The notes beneath the pieces were generated by a model. That model made no database searches. It had not been told where the DNA came from and worked only from the letters and a program-made list of their open reading frames with translations. From the NCBI GenBank assembly GCA_021018815.1, contig JAITYX010000004.1, positions 6,514,001-6,578,000 on the forward strand: 64,000 bases of DNA. The letters are read 5' to 3'. Source of the stretch: Talinum fruticosum. Its lineage: Eukaryota; Streptophyta; Magnoliopsida; Caryophyllales; Talinaceae. The position numbers and the translations under genes were made by a program. Shown in pieces: positions 1-11,620 of this stretch; the stretch's first letter is position 1, and the number at the start of each line of letters is the position of its first letter.

Positions 1-1056
1 TGTTGTGAATCGACTTTGCCTGGATCATTTAGCACAAGGAAGGATTCTAGCTAGGGGTGGCTAGCTAGGGGTCCTGTGTAGCAGGACGCCCGATTGGAAT
101 CTTCCTAGATAGGTCCAGAGAGCCTTTTATTTGGGGTCGCGCCCCAAAGAAACTAGAGAAATCCGAGAAATTATGAGAAATTGCGAAGTGCTAGTTCGAG
201 TCCCCAACCTGGAAAGTTATTCACCAAAAGAGATTTATTGAAAATGATTCATGAGAAGTGATTTAATATAAATGATTCGATTCCGATTGAAAGCATTTGA
301 AAGAAAGTGTAGCACCTTGTTTATGGTATATTCATTTCCCAAAATGATTGAAATCCGTGCTTTTGAATGATTGAAGTATTATGAGCTTTATGTTGCAAAT
401 GATTAAAGAAATTTCGTTTAAAAGTATATGGATTTGTACTATATTATTATGCTTTTGCGGATCTCATTATTATGAGTATTATGTGTAAAGAATTTTCATT
501 TTAAGGGTATAAGACTCCGGTGAGCCCGTGGATTATTGCTCACCCCCACAAATTGCCCCGTCCCCACCCAGTGTTGCAGGTACACTTTCGAAGCATAATC
601 TACACTTAACACGCTCGGACTCCTGCCGATTGTTGACGGTTGAAGTGACCCAAGTGGTCTGTCATGCATTATTTATTTCTAAATGATTGTACTTGTAATT
701 TAGTGCATATAGTTGTACCGAATGTATAGTAACCAGTTAGATTGTTTTAAGTTTTACCGCATGATTGGTTGAACTCCGGCGTGTGGCCGTTGAGTTGTAT
801 ACCCCGAGCGTGTGGCTCGTCGAGTTTTATTATGCTTTTACGCAGGATTGTAAGGCTTTAAGCCTATGGGTTAGTCCATGTTACCAACGGAACTCTGCTG
901 AAATTTTAAGAGAATCTCAGATTCCTTTGGGGAAACCACCGGTATTACTTTTAAGTTGAGTTTAGACAGCCAAACCAACACCGAGAAAGAGCCTTGGGAG
1001 TTCCTTTAAGGAACTCCAGCGATGTAATAGTCCTGGGGGTGTTTTGGGGTGTTACA
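1..1056 (+). mobile_element. 3' part of a Ty3-gypsy-type LTR (truncated by window edge)
   Basis: The stretch ends in GGGGTGTTACA at 1056, a typical end for plant Ty3 LTRs, and then changes abruptly to AT-rich sequence. It shares blocks in the same order with about 62040-63210: a GTCGCGCCCC motif, GAAAGAAAGTGTAG, a pair of 'GTGTGGC..TTGAGTT' motifs, GGCTTTAAGCCTA, and a GCGATGTAATA block just before the end. The two copies are clearly diverged, so they are old and are probably not the two LTRs of one recent insertion. No coding capacity was seen. The 64-codon ORF at 765-959 lies inside the LTR and is not considered a gene. Confidence 0.65.
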
Positions 1057-1146
1057 ATAAATTTTGTGAAAATAGGAAGAAAATAAAGTTTTATGAGTGA
1101 CTATAATTTGTATACATAACATAATATAATTATATTTGAAAATAAT

Positions 1147-1170
1147 ATATATATATATATATATATATAT
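1147..1170. repeat. (TA)n microsatellite
   Basis: A short run of TA dinucleotides lies in the AT-rich spacer between the LTR end and the MITE at 1252. Confidence 0.9.
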
Positions 1171-1251
1171 TTAAACGATAATTTAGATATAAGGATATAA
1201 ATGAAATTTTACCAAATAATTTTTCCTTAAATAACTAATTTTAACAACTAC

Positions 1252-1701
1252 GAGCATGTTTGGCCTAATTTTTAAAAAATTATTTTTGTTTTTAAAAAGT
1301 ATTTTTTGAAAATTGTTTTTGAAGAAAAATTTGAAGTGTTTGGCCTAAATTTTATATTAGTGTTTTTAAATAATTAATTTATTTGGCCAAAATTTCTAGA
1401 AAGATAGAGATAAGATAGAGATAAAATAAAATAAGAGAGAGAAGAGAGATAAAGATAGAGGAGAGAAAAAAATTAAAACAACGTAAAAAGATAAGAGAGA
1501 CATAGGGAGAATGAGATTCTAGGTGGTTGTTACTGAGTTTTTCAAAAATCGAAATAGAAACAATTATTTCTTGTTTACGTTTCTAGGAGTTTTTTCCAAA
1601 ATCGTTTCTAAAAATAGTTTTAATTTTTTAAAAAGCTAGTGTTTGACCTAACTTCAGCTTTTAGAACTCAAAAATAGTTTTAAAAACTAGGTCAAACACC
1701 C
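1252..1701. mobile_element. MITE with inverted ends, 450 bp, upstream of NOP53
   Basis: The left end reads GAGCATGTTTGGCCTAATTT. The right end on the other strand reads GGGTGTTTGACCTAGTTTTT, so the termini are imperfect inverted repeats of at least 30 bp. The interior repeats the same motif (GTGTTTGGCCTAA near 1338, TAGTGTTTGACC near 1639). ACTAC sits on both sides (1247-1251 and 1702-1706) and may be a target duplication. No coding sequence is present. The superfamily cannot be settled. It ends about 140 bp before the NOP53 telo-box and could supply promoter sequence. Confidence 0.55.
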
Positions 1702-1842
1702 ACTACATTGTCAAAAAATACTAATTTAAATAGTTAATAGGCTAATAGCAAACAAGTCATTTAAACTGCTAATAGCTAATAATTATTTGCCAAATATCGC
1801 CATAAGAATTGGGTTTTTATTAAGGGACAAAATCACACTCAG

Positions 1843-1851
1843 AAACCCTAA
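1843..1851 (+). promoter_or_regulatory. telo-box (AAACCCTAA)
   Basis: AAACCCTAA lies 183 bp upstream of the NOP53 start codon, just before a CT-rich leader (1853-1935). Telo-boxes near the transcription start are characteristic of plant ribosomal-protein and ribosome-biogenesis genes, which fits the gene call. The transcription start is not determined. Confidence 0.6.
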
Positions 1852-2033
1852 GTGCTCTCTCTCACCTCCTCTGATTCTCTCTCGCGCTCGCTCAATCTCT
1901 CGCATCTTGCCAAACTTCAATCACAACCTCCTCTCTTGCGTCTTTCGGCGGCGTTGGTCTTCAAGTTCACAGTCAGAGGAAGGAGAGAGGAGAGAGGAGA
2001 GAGGAGACAGGAGAGAGGAGGACAAGAAGGAAG

Positions 2034-5000
2034 ATGGGGAAGAAGAAGGCCAAGAGAGTCAAGAAGGCATGGAGGAATATCAGCACTCAAGACATCGATG
2101 ACTTCAATGAGAAGTCGACTCGTGACGCTAACTCCGGCGGCTCCCTCGCTTCTGCTAGCAGCGACTCCCTCTTCGTCCTTGATAAATCCACCGGTACTCT
2201 CTCTCTCTCTCTCTTTCTCGCTCTCTCGCTCTCGCTCCTCCTTTTAATACCTCTTCAATCCCAGAAGCTTAGGGAGGAAGTATCAGTTGTTGGCTTGTTT
2301 CTGTTTCCTGTAATTGATTACATTGCAAAAAAATAATCTTTCTGAGATTTATTGTCTTGAATGTTTCCGGGCTTTTCATACACATATTTACCTCAAAATT
2401 TATATGGATAGCTTGGTTTTGTTTCGGTAGTTGGTCCCTGTTTTCATCTTAGCTGCCGTTGGTTTTATTGAATTGAAGATGTTTCTAAATTTTGGTTGAT
2501 TTAGATGTGCCTGCAAAGAGGAAGATTGAGAAGCATAGGGAGAAAGTACTCCGCTATGAAAGTATACTTCAGAGAAACCCATTTGTTAAACCGCTACCAT
2601 CTTCCACCCACAAGAAATCGAATAAGAAGAAGGGGAAAGTTAATGATGCCCTAGCTAATTCTCAAGATGCTTCCAAAGACAAGGTGAACACCTTGTTCTG
2701 CAAGAAATAGCTAGGTTTTTGAGTATGTGTTTTAATGTGTATTATACTTTTGTGTCTTTTAGGAGGATGAACACTCTGAGGATGGCATGGTTGATATTTG
2801 GAGTCGAGGTAGGATTAAGAAGGATCCTTATTAACTCTCAGTTTTTATCAATTTTTGTTATCTAAATGAAATTACGAGTGACCTCTGTTACATTCTTGCA
2901 GGAGGAAATGACATCAAGAGCAAAAAGGTATGTTGGAACAAGCTTCTTATGTGTTCATGTGGACCTGTTGAATATGTGTTTTTTTAAATTAAATGTCTTA
3001 CATCATGTCTTTCAGCTAGTTGTCTGCTAGAGAACATGGTGCTAACTTTCATCTCCTGCTCTCCATTCGACTATATGTCGAACTATTTGAATTATGATAA
3101 ATTTCCTTGAGAATGCACCCTATAAACCCTTAATATTCTAAGCTATTTACGAAGAGCAAATACAACTAACGAGAAAAATGATTGAGACTCCAAAAGATAA
3201 AGATAAAAATATCCTGAACTAATACATTATACACTGGTACTTTTTAAGAAGGATCACCCATACTTCCAACTATCAATTGGCTGCAACCATCCGTTGCATT
3301 GGCACTATAAGGTTATCTATGCTAAGGATATTGAATAGGGGGATTGGCATACATTTGCGAGGAATATATTGTAATCTGAGTCCTTATTCAACTAAGTGAT
3401 CACATAATATCTTCCTTTCTTATCTTTTCATTGTTGTGGATCGAGAGAAATAGAGAGCATTTGAAGCCTCAATTGAGTGATTAAAAGGCAAGTGGCTCAT
3501 GACTTTCTTTTGGGAGGTGAAAGTTATTTATTCGTCTTTTATTGATGTAATTGATTTTGTGTATAGCCTATTTTTAGGTCGTAATTAGCTTTTGTGGGAT
3601 GCTTTTTCAGCATCCTTTCTTGTAAGTACCCTTTATTATTATGAAATTATTACCTGTTCCTTGTGAAATTAAAAAGATACCTTCAGTTTGATTCATGATA
3701 TTTTTACCCAATATTCAGAACTTGTGCAATTTCATTGTAGTTTGTGGAAGTTATTTGATGGACCATCACCCTAGAATTCAACCAGATTTCTGCTATTTAT
3801 GTACTGTCATAAGTTGTGTTTTTTTCCTTTTCTTTTCTAGTGCTGCCTTTAGAAGGGTGCCATTTTGCAATTTGTCTTTCTTTTTGGTGTAGTTGGAAAT
3901 CAGGATTTGAAGGTGTGAATTGATCTTGATCTTGATCTTGTTCTATTGTCTGATGATGATAATTCTTTCCCCTTAAGCAGAAAGTCAAACCTTCACTTAT
4001 TCCAGCAGTTGAAGTTGAGCCTCCTGGATGCTCTTTTAATCCGGAAGACGAGAGTCACAAGGTTATAATTGAGAATATCTATGACAATCTTTTGGTGTGA
4101 AGTGTGAACCTCATTACATATTGACCTTTATGGTGTCTAATGGCCAAATCAGGACTCTTTGGCACAAGCTGTTGCAGAAGAGATGAAGAAAATCTATAAA
4201 AATGAGTTGGGGCCTCAACCAATTCCTTTAACGCTTCCTGGAGAAGCAATTACTGAAGAAGATGTGAGTTGTTTCACTTTCCTGTCTTGTCTAGAAAATC
4301 ATTGGTTGGATGTAGTTGCAACTTTCTAATAAGAATTATATTGATGGCATTTTGATCAGAGATATTTCCTTGAGGTGGACAATGGAGATGAAGATGAGAT
4401 CGACGAGGAAAATCTAACCAAGGATGCAGATGCTGAAGCTGATAAGAGGTGTGCTTTATGTTTCCATGTTTGCCAATGAATATTGGGCCTTTCTTTTTGT
4501 CGGTATTTTGAAAGGTAATTTGGGACCAGATTTGCTTCTGCTAGCATTTTTAAGAACAAGCAGCTGTTCTTGATGATATGTAGTGTGTTACTGTGATTCA
4601 ATTTACTTGCGAATTCAGTTCTACTGATTTGTTTATCTAACCCTTTTTATTCACAAAAAAAAGAAAATATTTGCAAACTGAAACTTTCAGCATAGACTCC
4701 TTTCTGTGTTGCTGATGTGTTACAATTTCCATTAAAATTCGGTTGGAAATGCTGTCTTCACTTCTCTACTTATTTGATTCAGAGACTAAATAATGAAAGT
4801 GCTGAAGAGGAGTTTGACTAAGTTCATTGTTGGCTATAACATTCATGGGCATCTCCTCTAGAGTATATTCATTAATGGTTGATAGTACAAATCTTATCAT
4901 AATTGGAAGCCACTACCATGTATTACTGAGTGTGAATGCGATAGTTGTATTTTATATGATTTATAGTGAAATTGCAGTAAATTATTGTATGCTGAAAAGT

Positions 5001-6152
5001 GAAAACCCTAAAAGCTTCTGTTGGCAACTAATTTGGCGAGGAGATATTGTCTTGATGATCATGTATGTTGCACAAACTTGAGCTTGACTTTGGAATTCAT
5101 CTATCTTGGAAAAACTACTGCAGGAAATCTAAAGAGAAACGAGTGACCAAGGCTGAACGGAACCGGAAAATGAGGCTAAAGGAACAGAAAAAAGCCAAAG
5201 AAGAAGCTACAAAGATTAAGGACCTTTCAAAAGAAATTGAAAGGTATTATAATTTAGTGATATGTGGCACTCTTGGTTCTTTTGTGGTGCTCATTGTTTA
5301 TTGGTTCTTGTTGCAGTCTGCCAGATATACTTCAGGAAATAGCCCAAGAAGAAGAGGAAAAGCAGAAAAGGCATCTTCGTCGCTTGATAGCAAAAGAAGA
5401 AAGGCTGAAATCATGCCCTCCTCGTCTAGGGAAGCGGAAGTATGTTATGACCTCACTCTTCGATTTTGATGTTTTAGTTGGGGGTTGTTGGGATAGTTTT
5501 CTGATTGTTCAGACTTCATGAAACATGAGTTTATCATTGTTGCCATTCTTGTGTTGTGGTTACTTTTATACTTGGAACGCATACACGAACATGATGACGT
5601 GATACCATATGGGCTAGGAACATGCTTGTTTTAAAGGATTAGGACATGGACACAGTGTGAAGACAACTACCAGAACTTTATAGTGTTAAAAGGATTTTTG
5701 GATGGGAATAATATGAACTTTAGGAGTATTGGCGAAAAATAATGCTCACCTTACACTATTTAACGATATAAGAACATGTTTGAGTTTGGAGAGCAACGAC
5801 TCGTATGAGAGTTGACGTGTATGACAGAGTCACAATTTTGACCTTGAATTTTTGAGTTTAAATGGCCACATAAGCAAGCTTCCGTTTTTTTTTTTTTTTA
5901 TTTGAAATTGACTTGCATATGTGGCCATTTAAATCTCAAAAATCCAAGGTCAAAATTTTGACTCCGCCATACACGTGTCAGCCTCGCTTGATACATCAAC
6001 TATCGTATGAATCATAGCCCCCAAACTCGTTTGTGTTATGATATCTTTAAATATTGTTAAATTCATATTGTTCATAGCCAAGAAAAAAAGGTGTTATTTT
6101 TGGTCAATACCCTCAAAGTATTAATAAAAAAATCCTGTAATAAAATAACTTG

Positions 6153-6188
<36 letters not shown>

Positions 6189-8234
6189 GGATAGAGTTCA
6201 TATATGAATGACACGTAGGATTGTCATGGAGGATGGGCATTCAATAGATAATTAATGATTGTATGAATAGTAAAATAAATAGTAGTTTGCTATGTAAAAG
6301 AAGATTAATATGATAAATTGTTAAATTATATTAAAACAAATACTATCCAACTACCAAAAACTCTCAAATAGTTGAATAATCATTTATGTCATAAACAAGT
6401 AAATAAGCATATTATTATTAAAAATGGAAGCATTTAAATTTCTGAAAAATAAACAATTGTAATTATAATGAGACCAATGGGTTTATATTTTTTAATACAT
6501 AGAATGTAATTCATATTGTTATTTAGCAAGAATGAAAAGGAATCTTGATAGTTTACGTATCCTAGACAATCTTTCTTGATGTGAAGAAAATTATACTTAG
6601 TTATAACTCTCCCATAGTTCCTCATGAAAGAGGTTCCTATAGTAACAATTGAATTTTAAATAATAGAAATTAAAAAATATCATTATAATTTTGAACATTT
6701 TCTCTAAAAATATTAATAAAATTAGGAAGAAATTTCTTCTTTTCCTCAAATCCTTGCCTGAGTAAAGGGTATAGGCTTAATATTAGTAATATAGGAGTAT
6801 TTTTTCTGTGATATTTTAGAAAATGTAATCAAAGAAATCTTTGTTGAGGATTTCAACAATGGAACTTACAAACTAATCTTATATATTACTGAAATGCGAA
6901 AATGTAGACCTTAGTCCAAGACTGGACTAATAATAACCATGAAATTTCTAACACAAGAAATGAAACAAATTATATTCTAATAGATGAGTAACACATATGC
7001 CCATGCAACATAACGGGCAAAGTCTAGTTATGTCATTTTTATTACCTGCAATTACTGAAAAAACCAACACAGTTGACATCATGTGCCCATGTTTTTAGTT
7101 TTTCTTTATTATTTCAAATGATGTGTTGGACTTGGGTTTGAGGCATGTCGACATGGTATCAGTTTCCGACATGTTTTTGACATTTAACATGACACTCCTT
7201 TGTGGCTTTCATGTAACAAAGGTTTTCTGAATTGTATTTACACACTGGAAGCTATTTGGAGGATATGAAAGATTTTTAGATGGAAATCGGATGGGACTGT
7301 GGCCCTGTTCTTTTTTAGCTGGAAGGACTTGTAAGGCTGGAAGATGTAAGTCTTAAGATGTGTAAGCTGAAAGGAGTTACAGCTAGTTTAGTTGTCAAAA
7401 ACTGTAAGAAGGTATATGTAAGAGGTGGCTAAAGCTAAAAAGAATAGGGCCTATATCTAAGTTTTCTTTTCCTTTGCTTTTTTCTTTGTTGTTTTGGTAG
7501 GTTAAAAGGGTGGGGATAGGAGTTCATAATTTGCAGTGCCAATCATGTAAAAGAAATATATGGGGTTTAAAAGAAGTTGAAATTTGATAATAATTAGATG
7601 CTTTATTGTGATTTCATGTTTTTCTTTTCCTCTGTATTTTTCAGATTCGAGCCTGCCCCTGTTCAAGTCCTCCTAACTGAAGAAATTACTGGATCTCTTC
7701 GCAAGCTGAAGGTTTGCCCTTCTAAAACCAGCTCTTGTTGGTTAAGCAGACTTTGCCTGACCACTTTTTGCCCCTATGTGTACTGTGCTTAGCTATGGTG
7801 GACTAAACTGGGATTTTCTGCCTAATTGTCAATGTTGCTTTTTATGTAGGCTTGTTGTACCCTAGCAAGGGACCGGTTTAAGAGCCTGGAGAAAAGAGGG
7901 TTGATTGTCCCTTCAGCTAAAAGTGGCAGGTAAGCTGGAGATTACATTCTCATTTATGTTGTCCAAACATAATTGAGAATTAATTGCCATAAAAATTAAA
8001 GCCATTGTACTTGGTCTCCCCTCCCCTGTTCTATTGGCTGGGTGTTCGCTGGGGAAAGCCCAAAAATCTGGGCTGGGCAGTTTCTATGATTTGGTGTGGA
8101 CCTGGGCACTGATCTTGAAATTCCAAAGTGGAAGGTGCCGCGTATACCCTGAGGGTTTTTATTGTTTTGTGTAGTCGCCTGGATCAGTTGAAGTGGCGCT
8201 AAATATCGGAGTTGTGCTTGTCTGCAGGAAGTAG
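2034..8234 (+). CDS. NOP53: Ribosome biogenesis protein NOP53 (12 exons)
   Basis: NOP53 (GLTSCR2 family; SMO4 in Arabidopsis) is a nucleolar pre-60S assembly factor that recruits the RNA exosome for 5.8S/ITS2 processing. Coding exons read from the sequence: 2034-2193, 2505-2683, 2763-2808, 2902-2927, 3981-4061, 4153-4263, 4360-4448, 5124-5243, 5317-5439, 7645-7711, 7850-7929, 8228-8234. All introns are GT-AG and the frame stays open for 362 codons. Family marks: a basic N-terminus starting MGKKKAK with KAWRNIST; VPAKRKIEKHREKVLR (about 55-70); IPAVEVEPPGCSFNP (144-158); ELGPQPIPLTLPGEAI; an acidic stretch (about 207-230); a long Lys/Glu helix (about 232-300); and the C-terminal block KFEPAPVQVLL..EEITGSLRKLK (312-334). 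The start is the first ATG after a GA-rich leader, in context AAGATGGGG. The last coding exon holds only 7 nt (the end of an Arg codon, Lys, stop). Intron 9 (2205 bp) contains two MITEs. From memory, plant homologues are somewhat longer, mainly because of spacer regions. Confidence 0.93.
5692..6135. mobile_element. Foldback MITE in NOP53 intron 9 (444 bp)
   Basis: The whole segment is an imperfect palindrome centred on a T-tract near 5887-5900. Inner arms (5808-5880 and 5910-5980) pair through GTGGCCATTTAAA / TTTAAATGGCCAC and AAGGTCAAAATTTTGAC. Outer ends pair GGATTTTTGGATGGG with the complement of CAAAGTATTAATAAAAAAATCC. There is no ORF. A right-arm copy of the same family lies at about 57230-57447 inside the copia relic. 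The element is transcribed as part of the NOP53 pre-mRNA and could form a long hairpin. No exact target duplication was found. Confidence 0.65.
6157..6184. repeat. (TA)n microsatellite in NOP53 intron 9
   Basis: An uninterrupted TA run of about 28 bp lies just beyond the intronic MITE. Confidence 0.9.
7301..7451. mobile_element. Small MITE in NOP53 intron 9 (151 bp)
   Basis: The termini are GGCCCTGTTCTTTTTTAGCT on the left and, read on the other strand, GGCCCTATTCTTTTTAGCT on the right. Interior motifs (GGAAGGACTTGTAAG, TGTAAGTCTTAAG, GTAAGAGGTGGC) are degenerate repeats. There is no coding potential. The size and TIR fit a hAT-like or similar non-autonomous element. No clear target duplication was seen. 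Confidence 0.55.
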
Positions 8235-8639
8235 TCATTTCTCAGATTGGAGGTGCATTTGGAGTCAGCAGTGTATTATATGAGTTGCGTCACTGAGTTG
8301 ATACGAGTTGCAGTGTTGGGACTCGGATGTACAAGAACAGCGCTCATTTTCTTCCGCCATTGCTGTACTTGGATCACCATTCTTTACCGAAAAAGCCAGT
8401 TTTGTTGTCAGGGAAGTTTTTTGGGTTTTTTTTTTTAATGGCAATTACCGTAGAAGGTATTGAGAAAAGAAGAGCATAGTGGAGATGTGCAAAAAGAGAA
8501 GCGTTTGTATACCTATTAATCTATTATGGTATGATCTTAGATTAAATCTGTGACCGAAACACCTAGAACAACATTTTTCATTTTTGTAACGGATTTATTT
8601 TTTGTTTTCTTTCTTTTTTGTGTCGGGATTTTACTGAGC

Positions 8640-10089
8640 CATTCTCCTACTGTTGCCTTGCTCTTGTAAAAAAAAGTTCTCCGCATGAACTTTAGTTAAA
8701 CTATTTGCTGATCTTCCCTATATAGTCAAACTGGACATCTTTCTGCAAATGTACTGATCCAGTTTGACAATGAAGACCTACATAGCCTGCATTCACATCA
8801 AGCAAAGTTTTGTTGGTGATGAACAATACACCCATATACCATTGTACCCTTAAGCTGCAAAGAAATTCTCTCTCGTAATCCTCAAGGTTGCATTTTGACA
8901 TTCTTTTTCCAAAAAATAATGGTACGTTGGGCTTCCATCTCAGGGACAGATCCAATGGAAGCCGGACGGAGGGAAACATGTACCAGCCTGAATAAATTAG
9001 GCCCGAATTTTCTTCGGAAGCGAAATGCTTCCCTTCAATCTCAATTATGAGACTTCAGGTGCCTTAGATACAATTCGAGTTAAAGCTCAATGGTTGCATG
9101 CTGACATATAATAATAAGCTTTTTTCCTACATTTGAGTATTTTATCTTCCATTTAACTAAACTCAAGCTATTGTTAGCCATAAATGATAAAAATTCCTAT
9201 TGCGGATTTACTTTATTTGCAAGACTTGAACTTAAAAAACTTATTTGAGGAGAAATAAGTAACAAATCATTTGAACTAATGTGCATTGATATAACAAAAA
9301 TAATTACAGAAGATAATTTAGTTAACACCATATCAATTTCGTAATTCGATTCATAGGAAATTGAGAATAATTACCATAAGTTATTTGAAAAGTAGACAAA
9401 ATAGTCGATAAGCCCCTGCACATCTTAAACTGTCCTCACAATTCACAAAGGAGCTACTTTAACATTAACGAAGTCAAAAATAATGCCTCTACAAGCCTAT
9501 TGGGGTATTAAAATTAGAATTAGGGAAATGTAAGCTTGACACGAATTAAACTGATTTTGATCCAATATTGACACAAATCCGTCATTCAAGTAAGAGAAAT
9601 CTATTTTCAATTTTGAAGTTTATATAAGCTATTTTCAATATATTAATATGAAATTAAATTGATTATTAAACAAGTCGATTTGAATCCATTTCAAGTGAAA
9701 ATATGGGAAGAAAACCGAGGGACATGTAGCCAAGATAACAACCATTGTACTCCTGCCATATCCTCGACAAAAACACCCAAAGATGCGTTAGAGCTAGCTA
9801 GCCCATGACAAGTAACTAGAGATTCCTCCCGCTGGTTCTTTCCTTAGGTTTATTTTTACATGTGAAGAAAACGGACAAACCCAAATCTTGTATATTACCA
9901 AGCTGAAAGTAGCTCCCACATCAAATGTTTTCTTGTAATTCCCTTTTCATTCTTCATGTTGCATTTGGTTGTGTCGAGATTGATCGTCCCATATGTGCAA
10001 TCGATCTTTGTCACTAATTTATGCGACTTTTACCTTAGCCCATAACGCTGGTTTTGATCCAATCAATTGACCCATTATCCTTATTCGTG
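8640..10089. other. NOP53 downstream spacer, no recognised gene
   Basis: The first part is NOP53 3' flank, and the 3'UTR end is not determined. A minus-strand open frame of 92 codons (8979-8701) has ordinary amino-acid composition but matches no family I recognise, so it may be a decayed gene fragment. The rest (9000-10089) is AT-rich with no motif I can name. Confidence 0.4.
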
Positions 10090-11620
10090 TCTTTTCTATG
10101 CATTTAATCAAAGAGTTGTATGGAAGACATTTTTTCCGTGAAGGACATGTACGAACCAATTTCAAACAAAGATATCCCAATTGGTTCGGTTGGTATTATT
10201 AGGCAATTTGTTGACTTGAGTGTGCTTCAACATATTACTATTGAGCAAAATGCGTTTAAAGTTTGCAACAAGCTCAAAGATATGTATGGGCGAAAAAATG
10301 CCATGGGTAAAGCCTCTTTAATGAGGAAACTCGTGAAGCTAGAATATAAAGATGGTGGGAGTATGAGAGTTCATTTAAATGATTTGCAACCAGTTATCTA
10401 AAATAAATATGTCTCTTGATTATGAGTTTTAGGCTTTATTGATACTTAACTCTCTATCGGAAAGTTGGGACACTCTTGTCGTGTTACTTAGCAACTCGCA
10501 CCGGAGAGAATATTGACTATGAATATAGACAAGGCCTCCTTGTTGAATGAGGAGACAAGAACAAAAGAATTTGTTTGCTCTAATCAACAAGAGGCCAATG
10601 TGGCGCAAGATACTAATAGAGGAAGAAACAAGAACAAAAATTCCTTCCAAAACAAAGACAAGTCTAGGGGGAGATCAAAATCGAAATGAAGAAACAAGAT
10701 CATATGTTATTATTGCGACAAGTCGGGGTCATATTCAAAAATTTTGCATGAAATGAGACAAATCCCAAGAGAGAAAAAGAAAAGAATGAGACTTCGGGCA
10801 ATCATCGGAAGAAAAGGGCACCAGACGCACTTGCAACTAGTAGTTAAGATGTATTCTTCATTGGTGATCAAGGTTGTTTGAACCTTGCTTCAATGACTGC
10901 ACTTGAGCGATTGATTCAAGTGCTTCATAACACCTCACTTCGCACCAAGAATATTAGTCTTCCTACACTAGTGGTGTTTTTCATCATGTGATAATTATTG
11001 GTGTTAACTAGTAGTTAAGATGTATTCATCCAAGATTATTGGAAAGGGTTTCGTGCATCTTGAAACTTCTACCCGTTGTAAGTTGGTGTATAGAGATGTC
11101 GGACATGTTCTCGATATTAGATCGGTTGGTGTGCTCGATGATGAATGGTACTTTTGTTACTTTAATGATAGAACATGGAAGCTCTCTAAGGGTAATTTGA
11201 TAGTAGCCTCAGCGAAGAAGATGAGATCCCTATATGTAATGCAAGATAGAGTGTGTAGAGAAAAAGCCAACATAGTTGATGATACTTTTAGTGAATTCCG
11301 GCACAAGAGGCTTGCTCACATGAGTGAAAAAGGCATGCGGATTCTCGACAATAAAAACTTTCTCCCTATTACAGGTATGAACCTGAAATCTTGTTGATTG
11401 TTTACCGGAAAACAACATAGAGTTGCATTTCACACATGTCCACCTTCTAGAAAAAGAATGCACTTGATCTAATTCATACTAATTTATGCTCCATGGATGT
11501 TAAATCACTTGGTAGTGAATAATATTTTGTTACTTTTATTGATGATTATTCTTGAAAGTTCTTGCGTAGAAAGAAGAATGAAGTATGTTCTGATTGAATT
11601 CATGAGTAATTGCTTGTCGG
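10090..11620 (+). mobile_element. Ty1-copia relic: gag, CCHC knuckle, pre-integrase, integrase start
   Basis: 10120-10401 encodes a copia gag segment with RQFVDLSVLQHI and SLMRKLVKLEYKDG. After a frame break, 10680-10755 encodes a zinc knuckle CYYCDKSGHIQKFC. 11020-11397 encodes the pre-integrase region with TWKLSKGNLIVA and FRHKRLAHMSEKG. From 11398 on, broken frames carry GKQHRVAFHTC and a start of the integrase core (GGSEYFVTFIDDYS-like). Several stops and frameshifts make it non-functional. The protease active site, reverse transcriptase and RNase H were not found, so it is also truncated. No flanking LTRs were identified. Confidence 0.85.

Noticed and set aside
180..210. Possible tRNA B-box (CTAGTTCGAGTCCCC)
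   Set aside because: No box A at the right distance and no cloverleaf; the sequence is part of an LTR conserved at 62220.
5065..5521. ORFs running through NOP53 exons 8 and 9 into introns
   Set aside because: They are readthrough of exon frames into introns; the spliced frame explains the conserved parts.
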